NCBI GenBank assembly: GCA_025655455.1 | Contig: JAHXIV010000011.1 | Coordinates: 24,259-85,262 of the forward strand | Source of the DNA: a gamma proteobacterium symbiont of Taylorina sp. | GTDB taxonomy: Bacteria; Pseudomonadota; Gammaproteobacteria; GRL18 | Direction: 5' to 3' | DNA: 61,004 nt | Shown here: one piece after another, positions 1-9,177 of the stretch | Layout of the letters: each line of letters opens with the position of its first letter | Numbering within the stretch: position 1 is the first letter of the stretch | Notes under the pieces: model-generated | Told to the model about the DNA's origin: nothing | Seen by the model: only the letters and a program-made list of their open reading frames with translations | Databases searched by the model: none | Program-made: the position numbers and the translations under genes

Positions 1-1
1 T

Positions 2-1096
2 GAAGTTTCTCCGGGCACCCCCATTCTCCTCAATGATGGTGCTATTGAACTTGAAGTGGAACGTGTTGATCAGCAGCAGGGCGGTGAAGTGCATTGCCGA
101 ATTATACACGGTGGTATTTTGCGTGAAAATAAAAGCGTGAATTTGCCTGATACTCAATTAGAAATGACTGCAGTCAGCCCTGAAAATCAGGAAGAGATTT
201 ATCGTGAATTGAGTTTTGCAGCAGAAAATAATGTTGAATATATTGCAGCATCATTTGTACAGGATGCTGAAGATGTCATTAAAATGCGGACTATTTTGGA
301 AGATAAGGGGGTGAATATCCCGATTATTGCTAAAATTGAAAATCGTGCCGGTATTGAAAATTTGAGTGCAATTGTTGCAATGGCTGATGGCACCATGGTG
401 GCAAGGGGAGATTTAGGGGTAGAACTACCTCTAGCTGATGTGCCCGGTATGCAAAAACGAATTATTCAGGCAACAGTGACAAAGGGAAAGCCAGTCATCA
501 CGGCAACTGAAATGCTGGCTTCAATGGAAAACAACCCCAAGCCAACCCGAGCAGAAGCCAGTGATGTCGTGAATGCGATTTTAGATGGTAGTTCTGCCAT
601 TATGCTGTCCGGTGAAACGGCAATGGGAAAATATCCGGTTGAGTCGGTTGAAATGATGGCAACTCTGGCTCTCAAAGCAGAGGCTTCTTTAGCCGAGTTT
701 GGTTTTTTACAACAAATTCATCCACATGCCAGTAATGTGGTTACAGAAGCAGTGAGCCAGGCCGCGATTACCATGGCAAATCACTTAAAGGCTGCTGCTA
801 TTATCAGTTTAACTGAGTCTGGTTTTACTTCACGACAAATCTCAAAATATCGTCCGGAATCTTTAATTCTGGCCGTCACCTGTCAGGAGTCAGTGGTTTT
901 GCGAAGCACAATGAACTGGGGAGTTTATGCCATCCTTTATGATTGTGGTGGTGATAATAAGGAGAAACTTAATTTTGCTATTGATAAAGCAAAGCATTGC
1001 GGCTACCTTAAATCACAGGATATTGTCGTTGTGACTGCAGGGCCGGGTCAGGAAGCCGGTGGTACGAACATGGTTCGAGTAATAACTGTTCAGTAG
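2..1096 (+). CDS. pyk: Pyruvate kinase, 5' end cut by the window edge
   Basis: Converts phosphoenolpyruvate and ADP to pyruvate and ATP, the last step of glycolysis, in the cytosol. The frame is open from base 2, so the N-terminus lies outside the window; the first GTG (56) is internal. Visible family signatures are ILLNDGAIELEV near the start of the visible part, the AKIEN stretch with the catalytic lysine, GDLGVELPL, the TATEMLASM segment and the LSGETAMGKYP loop. The last ~120 residues form the C-terminal alpha/beta domain ending TAGPGQEAGGTNM. All core motifs of the visible part are intact. The gene after it on the same strand is more than 3.5 kb away. Known: the family is a homotetrameric cytosolic enzyme, often allosteric; type I versus type II cannot be decided here. 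Confidence 0.96.
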   Translation, partial: EVSPGTPILLNDGAIELEVERVDQQQGGEVHCRIIHGGILRENKSVNLPDTQLEMTAVSPENQEEIYRELSFAAENNVEYIAASFVQDAEDVIKMRTILEDKGVNIPIIAKIENRAGIENLSAIVAMADGTMVARGDLGVELPLADVPGMQKRIIQATVTKGKPVITATEMLASMENNPKPTRAEASDVVNAILDGSSAIMLSGETAMGKYPVESVEMMATLALKAEASLAEFGFLQQIHPHASNVVTEAVSQAAITMANHLKAAAIISLTESGFTSRQISKYRPESLILAVTCQESVVLRSTMNWGVYAILYDCGGDNKEKLNFAIDKAKHCGYLKSQDIVVVTAGPGQEAGGTNMVRVITVQ

Positions 1097-1123
1097 TAAT
1101 TAAAGGAACATTAGGCTTGTCCC

Positions 1124-1410
1124 TTAGTAGAAATTTGCCGATCCAGTCAATCTACCTGTTGCAATCTCAATTTGCGGCTGATAGTGCAGAACCAGTTGAG
1201 TTTTGCGGATAGCCTGATGTAACTCTCCTGCAGTAAATTCACCTTTAACTACCTGGACAGGATCGTAGGGTTCATTTTTATTCTTATTGGCATGTTGTTT
1301 AAATAGTTGCACAAAATCATCCAGGTTCAGGGGTTTGACCAGGGATGCAAGAATTTTCAGATCCAATACCAGAATTGAGTTACTTTCAAAATTGGCTACC
1401 TGATCAAAAA
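1124..1410 (-). pseudogene. Remnant of a response regulator-EAL protein
   Basis: The minus strand encodes SILVLDLKIL (receiver-domain style), then SLVKPLNLDDFVQLFKQH, the KPL segment that closes a receiver domain, and then LVLHYQPQIEIATGRL, the opening of an EAL phosphodiesterase domain. The frame stops at 1124 before the EAL motif, and most of the receiver between LVLDL and LVKPL is missing. This is an internally deleted, C-terminally truncated copy of a VieA-like regulator. It follows directly a chemoreceptor fragment on the same strand. Function is not expected. Confidence 0.7.
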
Positions 1411-1424
1411 AAGGTGAGCCTGAG

Positions 1425-1582
1425 TATAAGCTTGTGCATGCAAGCCTGCTAGTTCCACAACATCACTGAGCCATTCTACCAGTTCCAGCTCATCATCTTT
1501 TGTGTTTTCAGCCAGAGTTCTGACTTCATCAGCAACTACAGCAAAGCCGGGTTCCTGTTCTCCAGCTCAGGATTTCGCTTCA
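1425..1582 (-). pseudogene. Remnant of a methyl-accepting chemotaxis protein signalling tip
   Basis: Read on the minus strand, this stretch gives EAKS, a stop, then [20 protein letters not shown], which matches the hairpin tip of chemoreceptors (family pattern [24 protein letters not shown]; the intact chemoreceptor in this window has [20 protein letters not shown]). The in-frame TGA and the missing flanks show it is dead. Residues after RTLAENT no longer resemble a chemoreceptor, so the fragment is joined to other material before the response-regulator remnant. Ends are approximate. Confidence 0.65.
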
Positions 1583-1655
1583 AATGATAGCAAAATCTGA
1601 CTCAAAACAGTTTCCCTTCACGACGACTTCTATTCTCGGATAAGCTCCTGATAAA

Positions 1656-3698
1656 TCAGGGCCAGAAATAAAAGCGGCAATCTGGAAAATGACTGCAGCC
1701 AATATAATTTTGACCTACTTTTGTGCCTTTCACGGCCTGGCGAATTTCCAGTTGGTGATGGCAATCAGGACATGATCCTCCTGCATGATGTTGTATCGCT
1801 GCAGGTTTAAATTCAGTTTTAGCTGTAGGCTTTAGAGGGGAAATAATGGCTTTGAGTAAGTGAATCTGCTGTTGTACAAAGTTTTGTAATAATTCCAGAC
1901 TATTATGCTGCTTATTATTGGCAATATCTTCTAATTGTTGTTCCCATTGTGCCGTTAATAAGGGATTTTTGAGTGTGTCAGGTACTGTATCAATCAGATT
2001 AAAACCTGACGATGTTGCTTTTAATAATTTTTTTTCTTTATAGATAAACTGGCGTTGCAACAGTGTCTGAATAATATTAGCACGAGTGGCCTGAGTACCC
2101 AGACCGGCAGTTTCACGCAGAATTTTTTTCATTACCTTATCTATTATCTGGCTGCCAATGGTTTCCATGGCTTTGATCAGAGTACCTTCTGTGTAGTGTT
2201 TGGGTGCTTTGCTCAGCTTTTCCTGTAGTTTAAGGTGATCGCAGTATAATTGCTCATCGTTTGTTACGGCAGGTAACTCGGCTTCTGCTGCACGGGGATT
2301 TTTTTGTGTGTCAGATGTTAAGGCTTTTTTCCATCCTGTCACTTTTGAAATGCGTCCGCTGGCTTTAAATGAATCATTAGCAATAGTAATAATAATAATA
2401 CTTTGATCATATTCATAGTCAGGAAAAAATTGTGCCAGATAACGGCGTCTGATTAAATTGTAACAATTGAATTCTTTAGCACTAAGTCGGCTGATGCCCG
2501 GACTTGCCTGGGTGGGAATAATAGCATGGTGGGCAGTAATTTTTTTGTCATTCCATACTCTGGAGCGTTGTGCTGGATTTGCCTGAGCAATAAGTTCACA
2601 AAGTGCCGGATCATTTTTACATAATGCCTGTAGTACCAGTGGAACATCATTGAATTGACTTTGGGGTAAATATTCACAATCACTTCTGGGATAAGATGTC
2701 AGTTTATGAGTTTCATAAAGAGACTGGGCAATATTAAGTACTTCCTGGGCTCCATAGCCCCAACGCCAGGAAGCTTCCTGTTGTAGTCCAGATAAATTAT
2801 AGAGTAAGGGTGGTGCTTGTTTTTTTCGTTGTGTATTTGCCTTGCTGACGGCTCCGGTTTGATTCTGACACCGATCAATGACAGCTTGTGCAATACTTTT
2901 ATCTACACAATATTTCTGTTTCTCTGTGTTTTGATTATCATGGATATGAGCTTTGCTATCCTGCTTTTTCTGTTCAGTAAAAATCCATTTAGTTTTTAGA
3001 AAATCAGCCTGATTATTTATGCTGAAAAAAGCTTCTATTTCATAGTACTTGATGGCTTTAAAGTTACTGATTTCTCTATCTCGTCTGGTGATCAGTGCTA
3101 AAGTCGGGGTCTGTACTCTACCCACTGAACGGACTTGTCGATCATTGGCCAATAATGTAAATGCACGGGTAAGATTCATACCGATTAACCAGTCAGCTCG
3201 CCCTCGTGCCAGACCGGAATGGTAAAGAGCTTCAGTTTCAGAACCGTTTTTTATTGAATTCAAAGCACGTTTAATACTGATGGGATCAAGAGCTGACAGC
3301 CATAAGCGACGAATTGAGCCGGAAAATTTTTGATACTCCAGAAGCTCTCTGGCAATGGTTTCACCTTCACGATCCGCATCAGTTGCTATGACAACACTAT
3401 GACAGCGTTTAAGTAATTTTCCAAGAATAGTGAGTTGTTTGCGAGTAGATTGCTTGGCGCTTAGTTGCCATTGCTGCGGTAAAATAGGCAGGTCATTTAA
3501 AGACCAGCGTTTGTAGCGTGGATCATAGGCATCAGGCGGCTGCATTTCCAGTATATGCCCGATACACCAGGAGACAAATAAATTATTAGTCTGTAAATAA
3601 CCATCATGACGTTGATTAGCACCTAATGCACGGGCAATGTCACGTCCTTGTGATGGTTTTTCACAGAGATAAAGTTCAAATTTTTTTTGAGCAGCCAT
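1656..3698 (-). CDS. topB: DNA topoisomerase III (type IA)
   Basis: Type IA topoisomerase that cuts one DNA strand through a 5'-phosphotyrosine and decatenates replication or recombination intermediates. The 680-residue protein starts with the Toprim domain (CEKPSQGRDIARALG, then ATDADREGETIARE with the acidic metal ligands). RGRADWLIGMNLTRAFT and QTPTLALITRRDREI follow, and the catalytic tyrosine lies in TSYPRSDCEYLP around residue 340. The C-terminus carries one four-cysteine zinc ribbon (CPDC then GCSHFPDC). Length fits TopB. It is on the same strand as ppk2 but a GC-rich hairpin separates them, so it is probably transcribed alone. The ATG at 3698 has only a weak ribosome binding site. Confidence 0.95.
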   Translation of the reverse strand: MAAQKKFELYLCEKPSQGRDIARALGANQRHDGYLQTNNLFVSWCIGHILEMQPPDAYDPRYKRWSLNDLPILPQQWQLSAKQSTRKQLTILGKLLKRCHSVVIATDADREGETIARELLEYQKFSGSIRRLWLSALDPISIKRALNSIKNGSETEALYHSGLARGRADWLIGMNLTRAFTLLANDRQVRSVGRVQTPTLALITRRDREISNFKAIKYYEIEAFFSINNQADFLKTKWIFTEQKKQDSKAHIHDNQNTEKQKYCVDKSIAQAVIDRCQNQTGAVSKANTQRKKQAPPLLYNLSGLQQEASWRWGYGAQEVLNIAQSLYETHKLTSYPRSDCEYLPQSQFNDVPLVLQALCKNDPALCELIAQANPAQRSRVWNDKKITAHHAIIPTQASPGISRLSAKEFNCYNLIRRRYLAQFFPDYEYDQSIIIITIANDSFKASGRISKVTGWKKALTSDTQKNPRAAEAELPAVTNDEQLYCDHLKLQEKLSKAPKHYTEGTLIKAMETIGSQIIDKVMKKILRETAGLGTQATRANIIQTLLQRQFIYKEKKLLKATSSGFNLIDTVPDTLKNPLLTAQWEQQLEDIANNKQHNSLELLQNFVQQQIHLLKAIISPLKPTAKTEFKPAAIQHHAGGSCPDCHHQLEIRQAVKGTKVGQNYIGCSHFPDCRFYFWP

Positions 3699-3755
3699 CA
3701 GTCGGACAAGTTCGCAAGCGACAAATTATCAACCAGTTACTAATCTAATCCGTAA

Positions 3756-3778
3756 CCCCTCCCTGATAAGGGGAGGGG
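3756..3778. terminator. GC-rich hairpin between ppk2 and topB
   Basis: CCCCTCCC (3756-3763) and GGGAGGGG (3771-3778) form a perfect 8-bp stem with a 7-nt loop. On the plus strand it is followed by TTTT; on the minus strand, the direction of ppk2, no strong U-run follows. It probably ends ppk2 transcription or insulates topB. Confidence 0.55.
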
Positions 3779-3804
3779 GTTTTGCTTGGACTTATTAAGT
3801 TATT

Positions 3805-4614
3805 CTAATCCTTAGGAAAAAGTTCCGGAATAAAGGTTTGATCAGACATGGGAGGTCTGACATAACCGATACCTACATTACGATCAGGTAACTTGATTTT
3901 CTTATGCTTGATTTTTTTATAGGGTATCATACCGAGAAAATGAGAAATACAGTTTAGCCGGGCATGTTTCTTGATATCAGATTTAACCACATACCATGGT
4001 GCCTGTTTGATGTCTGTATGAGCAAACATTTCATCCTTAGCTCGGGAATATTCGGCCCAGCGAGTGCGGGATTCCAAGTCCATGGGGCTGAGTTTCCAGC
4101 GTTTTAAAGGATCATTTTCGCGACTTTGAAAACGTCTTTCCTGCTCATCATCAGAGACTGAAAACCAGTATTTAATGACAATAATACCTGAACGAACCAG
4201 CATACGTTCAAACTCGGGACAGGAGCGTAAAAATTCACGGTATTCATTATCGGTGCAAAATCCCATTACTTTTTCAACACCGGCACGGTTATACCAGCTG
4301 CGATCAAATAGAACAATTTCTCCTGCAGCAGGGAGATGAGAAACATAACGTTGAAAATACCATTGAGTTTTCTGTCTTTCAGTCGGAGAGGGTAAGGCGA
4401 CTACACGACAGACACGGGGGCTGAGGTGTTGTGTCATGCGCTTGATTACTCCGCCTTTGCCAGCGGCGTCGCGACCTTCAAAGACCACCACGACTTTTAA
4501 TTTTTCCCGGGTGACCCATTCCTGAAGATTCATCAGCTCATGCTGTAGATTGAGAAGTTCTTTTTCATAAACTTCATTCTTGATTTTTTTTACTTTCTTC
4601 GGCTTATTACTCAT
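3805..4614 (-). CDS. ppk2: Polyphosphate kinase 2 family protein
   Basis: PPK2 enzymes move phosphate between polyphosphate and nucleotides (ADP/GDP or AMP depending on class) in the cytosol. The 269-residue one-domain protein has Walker A EGRDAAGKGG at residues 46-55, lid-region arginines in LPSPTERQKTQWYFQRY, and Walker B VLFDRSWYNRAGVE. The YWFSVSDDEQERRFQSR and KRWKLSPMDLESRTRW stretches are typical of the family. Length suits a single-domain class I type enzyme, but class and direction (NTP or polyphosphate synthesis) cannot be told from sequence alone. It is divergent from rlpA with ~150 nt between them. No other polyphosphate gene is adjacent. Confidence 0.92.
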   Translation of the reverse strand: MSNKPKKVKKIKNEVYEKELLNLQHELMNLQEWVTREKLKVVVVFEGRDAAGKGGVIKRMTQHLSPRVCRVVALPSPTERQKTQWYFQRYVSHLPAAGEIVLFDRSWYNRAGVEKVMGFCTDNEYREFLRSCPEFERMLVRSGIIVIKYWFSVSDDEQERRFQSRENDPLKRWKLSPMDLESRTRWAEYSRAKDEMFAHTDIKQAPWYVVKSDIKKHARLNCISHFLGMIPYKKIKHKKIKLPDRNVGIGYVRPPMSDQTFIPELFPKD

Positions 4615-4763
4615 TTTACGAACCTTTTTGTTGATCTTTTATTATACAGTACCACTCTAGCTCACAAAGCCGAGAAAATAAAGTGTTTCTATGTTTATTA
4701 TATAAAAATAAAGGTACAATTATGCGTAGAACTTTTATATATTGCTATTAATTTTAAAAAAAA

Positions 4764-5663
4764 ATGTGTCCTTTTATGTTATCTCGTTTAGTTAAGTTTT
4801 TCTCTGATTTTTTGTTTATTAGCGCTTTGTCCGTGCTGTTATTTTCCTGCAGCGGAGATATTCCCCGAGTATCCAGGCAGGATGGTCCGCCTGCAGAACA
4901 GGTGAATGTTGATGTGATAGTTGATGCGGTGCCTCAGGTGACTACACGTAGTAAATACGGTAATCCATCCTCTTATGTTGTGTTTGGTGAACGTTATCAT
5001 GTGATGCCGTCGAGTAAGGGATATAAAGAGCGTGGTATTGCATCATGGTATGGCAGCAAATTTCATGGCAGGAGGACTTCAAGTGGGGAGCCTTATGATA
5101 TGCATGCAATGACCGCAGCGCATAAGACTTTGCCTTTACCAACTTATGTCAAAGTAACTAACTTGAAAAATAATCGACAGGTTATTTTAAAAGTCAATGA
5201 TCGGGGACCTTTCCATGAAGGGCGAATTATTGATCTATCACATACGGCCGCAATTAAACTGGGTGTAAAAGGAACCGGGACAGGTTGGGTTGAAGTAGAA
5301 GCTATTGATACGAATTCAGTAATTTCACCTTCAAAAATGACAACACGAACGGTATCAAAGATCTCAGAAGTTTCCGGATCGCAGTCACCAGTACCGGTAA
5401 CATTACAAAACAAGGCGGATCTATACCTGCAGATAGGAGCTTTTATTAATGTAAAAAATGCCTATAATCTAAGGGACAGACTCAGTTCTGCCATTGTTGC
5501 GGGGAAAGTTCATGTTTCCGAACGATTAATAAATGAGCAGAAAATCTATCGTGTTCGAATCGGTCCTGTAACAAGCACTGAACAGGCAGAAAAATTATCA
5601 AAAACTCTGGCTGATAAAGGTTTTCAGAAATCTCAGATAATCATTGAAAAAAGATCATATTGA
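4764..5663 (+). CDS. rlpA: Septal lipoprotein / lytic transglycosylase RlpA
   Basis: RlpA cleaves peptidoglycan strands lacking stem peptides and helps separate daughter cells. The N-terminus is a lipoprotein signal with lipobox LFSC (Cys29), so the protein should be outer-membrane anchored in the periplasm. Residues ~85-175 form the double-psi beta-barrel (GIASWYGSKFHGRRTSSGE, then VNDRGPFHEGRIIDLS); residues ~220-299 form a C-terminal SPOR domain (YLQIGAFINVKNAYNL, VRIGPV) that targets denuded glycan at the septum. An internal ATG at 4776 gives a shorter, equally good signal peptide. It is first in the rlpA-dacC-ybeD-lipB run, a conserved gammaproteobacterial order. Confidence 0.94.
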   Translation: MCPFMLSRLVKFFSDFLFISALSVLLFSCSGDIPRVSRQDGPPAEQVNVDVIVDAVPQVTTRSKYGNPSSYVVFGERYHVMPSSKGYKERGIASWYGSKFHGRRTSSGEPYDMHAMTAAHKTLPLPTYVKVTNLKNNRQVILKVNDRGPFHEGRIIDLSHTAAIKLGVKGTGTGWVEVEAIDTNSVISPSKMTTRTVSKISEVSGSQSPVPVTLQNKADLYLQIGAFINVKNAYNLRDRLSSAIVAGKVHVSERLINEQKIYRVRIGPVTSTEQAEKLSKTLADKGFQKSQIIIEKRSY

Positions 5664-5731
5664 CTCAAATCCCAGGAGTCCCCAGGTTTAAATTTATTAT
5701 TCTATCTAAAGACTATTGAGTAAAAAAACTT

Positions 5732-6883
5732 ATGCAATTAATTACCCGTTATTTTATTATCGCCATTTTCTTTTTTCTTATGATGATGGCTTCTAATAGC
5801 TTTGCTATACCAAAAGCTATTCCCAAGCCTCCGGCAGTTGCTGCAAAATCCTATATACTCATCGATTATAATAGTCATGTGGTACTGGCTGAAAATAATG
5901 CTGATATACCTGTGGCACCAGCCAGTATTACTAAAATAATGACTGCTTATGTTGTTTTTTCAGAATTGGAAGAAGGTAATATCAGCCTGACAGATCAGGT
6001 CACTGTGAGTAAAAAAGCCTGGAAAACGCCTGGTTCAAGAATGTTTATTAAGGTGAATACAAAAGTTTCTATAGAAGATTTGCTGCAGGGAATGATTATT
6101 CAGTCCGGCAATGATGCCAGCGTTGCACTGGCAGAGTATATTGCCGGTAGTGAAGAAACATTTGCTGCATTGATGAATCAACATGCCAGGTCATTGGGTA
6201 TGACCAATAGTAATTTTCTTAATAGCACTGGTTTGCCTAACCCGGATCATAAAACCAGCGCCAGAGATTTAGCCATTCTGGCCAATGCTCTCATAAAAAA
6301 ATTTCCGCAATATTATAAGTGGTATTCAACCAGAGAATTTACCTACAATAATATTAAACAACCGAATCGTAATAAATTGCTCTGGCGTGATAATAGTGTG
6401 GATGGTATGAAAACAGGTTATACCGAGGATGCAGGATATTGCCTGGTTTCATCGGCTAAACGCGAGAAGATGCGTCTGATATCTGTCGTACTGGGGACAA
6501 AAAGTGTTAATGCCAGAGCACAGGAATCACAAAAACTATTGAATTTTGGTTTTCGATTTTATGAATCACATGTCATCTATTCGGTTGAACAAACACTGAA
6601 ACAGGTACGTATTTTTAAGGGCAGTCAGGAGCAGTTAGCCGTTGGTGTTGCGAAGGATATTGCAGTAACGATTCCGCGCGGTCAATATAAAAACCTGAAG
6701 CCTGGTATGAATATAAATTTGCCAATAGAAGCACCTGTCAGCAAGGGTCAAAAACTGGGGCATGTTGAAATAAAACTGGCTAATAAGGTTTTGTCTAGTT
6801 CACCTTTGGTTGCATTGGAAAATATTGATGAAGGCAGTTTATGGCAATATGTTAAAGACAGCGCTTTATTGATGATGGAGTAG
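5732..6883 (+). CDS. dacC: D-alanyl-D-alanine carboxypeptidase (PBP5/6 type)
   Basis: Removes the terminal D-Ala from peptidoglycan pentapeptides in the periplasm and so limits cross-linking. It has a signal peptide (residues 1-25, ending near NSFA), the serine motif SITK (Ser65-Lys68), SGN at 125-127 and KTG at 227-229, then a beta-rich PBP5-like C-terminal domain and a terminal amphipathic stretch that would anchor it to the inner membrane. All three active-site motifs are intact and 383 residues is normal for the family. It lies 68 nt after rlpA and 7 nt before ybeD. Assignment to dacA or dacC by name is only by position. Confidence 0.95.
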   Translation: MQLITRYFIIAIFFFLMMMASNSFAIPKAIPKPPAVAAKSYILIDYNSHVVLAENNADIPVAPASITKIMTAYVVFSELEEGNISLTDQVTVSKKAWKTPGSRMFIKVNTKVSIEDLLQGMIIQSGNDASVALAEYIAGSEETFAALMNQHARSLGMTNSNFLNSTGLPNPDHKTSARDLAILANALIKKFPQYYKWYSTREFTYNNIKQPNRNKLLWRDNSVDGMKTGYTEDAGYCLVSSAKREKMRLISVVLGTKSVNARAQESQKLLNFGFRFYESHVIYSVEQTLKQVRIFKGSQEQLAVGVAKDIAVTIPRGQYKNLKPGMNINLPIEAPVSKGQKLGHVEIKLANKVLSSSPLVALENIDEGSLWQYVKDSALLMME

Positions 6884-6890
6884 CTGCTTA

Positions 6891-7202
6891 ATGATTAATA
6901 AAGTAATAAATAATAAGGCTGCAGCAGATTCTAAAAGCATTGATGAAGATCATTTAATGCATTTCCCCTGTGATTTTGCACTGAAAGTGATGGGTGAAAA
7001 TCTGAACAATTATTCTGACTATGTCTTGTTAGTTTGTCAAAAGCATGTGGAAGGAGTGACAGAAAGTTGTGTGCATACCAGACCCAGTCGCAATGGGAAA
7101 TATATTGCGGTAACGGTTCAATTGGTTGCCACCAGCCGCAGGCAATTAGATGATCTTTATATCGAACTGAATAATTATGTCCATACTAAAATGGCACTTT
7201 AA
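6891..7202 (+). CDS. ybeD: DUF493 / YbeD family protein
   Basis: Small cytosolic ACT-like-fold protein of the DUF493 family, found between dacA/C and lipB in many gammaproteobacteria; a link to lipoate metabolism is inferred from this order only. The protein has 103 residues. Family features visible are [13 protein letters not shown] near residue 30 and [25 protein letters not shown] in the second half. It starts 7 nt after the dacC stop. Its TAA overlaps the probable beginning of the lipB reading frame. Confidence 0.85.
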   Translation: MINKVINNKAAADSKSIDEDHLMHFPCDFALKVMGENLNNYSDYVLLVCQKHVEGVTESCVHTRPSRNGKYIAVTVQLVATSRRQLDDLYIELNNYVHTKMAL

Positions 7203-7852
7203 TTATAGCAGCCAATACTCTATTCGTTCGTAATCTTGGCCGTCAGGCGTATGAACCTGTGTGGTATGCGATGCAGTCATTTACTCAAAATCGAAATTCT
7301 GACACTGTGGATGAAATCTGGCTATTGGAACATGAGCCTGTTTTTACCTTGGGACGTAATGCAAAAACAGAGCATATTCTCACTAGCAGTGGTATCCCTA
7401 TTGTTAAAATTGATCGTGGCGGACAGGTGACCTATCATGGCCCTGGTCAACTGATAGTCTATCTACTGATTGATCTTAAACGACGTTCCATCGGGGTAAG
7501 ACAACTTATTTCCTTGATGGAACAATGCATTATAGATACACTGGCTGAATATCAAATACAAGCTTATGCTAAAAAGGAGGCTCCCGGAGTCTATGTTGAT
7601 CATGCCAAAATCGCGGCGCTTGGTTTACGTATTAAAAGGGGTTGTAGTTTTCATGGTTTGAGTCTGAATCTGAAAATGGATCTCACACCCTTTGCACAAA
7701 TTAATCCCTGTGGTTATAAAAATCTTAAAATTATTCAATTAGCTGACTTTATAAAAGACTTTGAGCTATTACAGGAACGCTCACAAGTGCAGCAGAAACT
7801 GGTCACTCATTTTTTTAAAAAGATGCGTTATGAGGAGATTATTTTGCAATAA
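7202..7852 (+). CDS. lipB: Octanoyl-[ACP]:protein octanoyltransferase LipB, start uncertain
   Basis: LipB moves octanoate from acyl carrier protein to lipoyl domains, the first step of lipoate synthesis. Signatures are [16 protein letters not shown], the [10 protein letters not shown] segment with the catalytic lysine, FHGLSLNL, and INPCGYKNL with the catalytic cysteine. The first conventional start in frame is GTG 7259, but the frame upstream encodes [18 protein letters not shown], matching the conserved LipB N-terminus. No ATG, GTG or TTG lies between the in-frame stop at 7187 and 7259, so ATT 7202 (overlapping the ybeD TAA) or ATA 7205 is the likeliest start, translationally coupled to ybeD. 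If GTG 7259 is used, about 19 conserved residues are lost. lipA does not follow. Confidence 0.88.
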   Translation: MIAANTLFVRNLGRQAYEPVWYAMQSFTQNRNSDTVDEIWLLEHEPVFTLGRNAKTEHILTSSGIPIVKIDRGGQVTYHGPGQLIVYLLIDLKRRSIGVRQLISLMEQCIIDTLAEYQIQAYAKKEAPGVYVDHAKIAALGLRIKRGCSFHGLSLNLKMDLTPFAQINPCGYKNLKIIQLADFIKDFELLQERSQVQQKLVTHFFKKMRYEEIILQ

Positions 7853-7880
7853 TAACTACTCCTTATGTACCATACGATCT

Positions 7881-8123
7881 TTATTTTTTATTAATAGTAT
7901 CCAGAACTGTATGCAGATGCTCCGCCATTTCACGACCTGAGTCTGTTAAATAACCACCATCAGTTTGGGTGGTCAAGCCCTTGTTAAAAAGAGATTTTGC
8001 CGCACCAATCATTTCAGGTGCTGCATTGTTGTGAATTTTGAGGCCTTCTATGTGGGATTCTTCCGGAAATTTTGCAAGTAATTTTATTTCTTCAAATAAT
8101 TTATCAGGGTAAGTTTTAATCAT
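7881..8123 (-). CDS. TIGR02647 family small protein
   Basis: An 80-residue protein recognised as the TIGR02647 family of gammaproteobacteria (also in pseudomonads), sometimes labelled DNA-binding without direct proof. Conserved features are EGLKIHNNAAPEMIGAA, LFNKGLTTQTDGGYLT and GREMAEH. The central part looks like a small winged-helix-like fold (inference). It is convergent with lipB, leaving 28 nt, and lies 60 nt downstream of the metallohydrolase gene on the same strand. Role unknown. Confidence 0.8.
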   Translation of the reverse strand: MIKTYPDKLFEEIKLLAKFPEESHIEGLKIHNNAAPEMIGAAKSLFNKGLTTQTDGGYLTDSGREMAEHLHTVLDTINKK

Positions 8124-8183
8124 TATTGTTCACTTCTATTGTTGATATTAAAAATAAGGTTTAATGTATGCTAAGAAAGAGGC

Positions 8184-9092
8184 TTATAGTTCAATCACCA
8201 TTCCCTCACGGGCAAAAAAGGTATTAACATCACCGCAATAATCACTGCGGCAATATTTTTCTGTAAATTCATCAAGTTGTGTATCGCTACGCAGGGGATC
8301 ATGATGAAATAATGCCAGCTGTTTGACGTGATTACGTTGTGCTGCTGCACAAACATATTCAATGGTACTATGTCCCCAGCCAATGAATTTTTGTTCGTAT
8401 TCTTCCTGTGTATACTGACTGTCATGAACCAGAAAGTCAGCTTCCTGATAAAACTGCTCTATCATTTTATTTTGTTCTGCCGCGACCAATTCACCTTCAG
8501 CAGCCATTTCTGCATCATAATCATGATGTTCAGGGTCAGTGATAAATACGTTTCTAAAAAGTTCAGTATCATAAGCAGTACAAAAAACTTTGCCATTGTA
8601 TTCTATGCGATAGCCCAGACAAAGAACCGGATGATTAAGATACTTGGTTTTAACTATAATTCCATCACCAAGATCCATCGTTTCTTCTTTAAGGTTGAAA
8701 TATTGGATATTGGCTGCCAGTTCCGCTTCCCGGATAGGAAAGTAGCGATAGGTCATTTGTCCGCCGACAACATCTTCCAGTGATTCCTGTTCATAGGTTG
8801 CAGGACCATACATGCGAATATGAGTGCCGGGAAGATAAGCGGGCACGAAAAACGGAAAGCCCATAATATGATCCCAATGAGTATGGGTTAAAAAAAGATG
8901 AGCTTCAACAGGTAGTTGACGGGTCATAAGATCATTGCCCAGCTCTCTTAAACCGGAACCGGCATCAATAATGACCAAGCGATTAATTTCAGGAAAATAA
9001 ACTTCAATACAGGGTGTATTACCACCATATTTTACAGTACTTGAACCCGGGCAGGGAATCGAACCTCTAACGCCCCAGAACTTGATTTGCAT
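8184..9092 (-). CDS. Metallo-beta-lactamase-fold hydrolase
   Basis: Cytosolic metallo-beta-lactamase-fold hydrolase of about 302 residues. It starts FWGVRGSIPCPG, followed by YGGNTPCIEV, VIIDAGSGLRELG and the metal-binding THTHWDH; later ligands are likely the histidine in YLNHPV and the aspartate in VHDSQYT, with GHST near the end. This N-terminal pattern is shared by phosphoribosyl cyclic phosphodiesterase-like and other phosphodiesterase-like members, so the substrate is not settled. ATG 9092 is preferred to TTG 9098. It lies 85 nt after an HDOD gene on the same strand; such hydrolases often sit among signalling genes, but no function follows from that. Confidence 0.85.
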   Translation of the reverse strand: MQIKFWGVRGSIPCPGSSTVKYGGNTPCIEVYFPEINRLVIIDAGSGLRELGNDLMTRQLPVEAHLFLTHTHWDHIMGFPFFVPAYLPGTHIRMYGPATYEQESLEDVVGGQMTYRYFPIREAELAANIQYFNLKEETMDLGDGIIVKTKYLNHPVLCLGYRIEYNGKVFCTAYDTELFRNVFITDPEHHDYDAEMAAEGELVAAEQNKMIEQFYQEADFLVHDSQYTQEEYEQKFIGWGHSTIEYVCAAAQRNHVKQLALFHHDPLRSDTQLDEFTEKYCRSDYCGDVNTFFAREGMVIEL

Positions 9093-9177
9093 ATCCAAAT
9101 GAGTATTCCAGAATTTAAGAATGCTTATTAAAGTAAGCTGGGCATCTAATTTACCCGCATTATTTAATTGTCATTTA

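Noticed and set aside
8328..8783. 151-codon frame opposite the metallohydrolase gene
   Set aside because: Shadow of the real minus-strand gene; low-complexity hydrophobic and Ile-rich translation.
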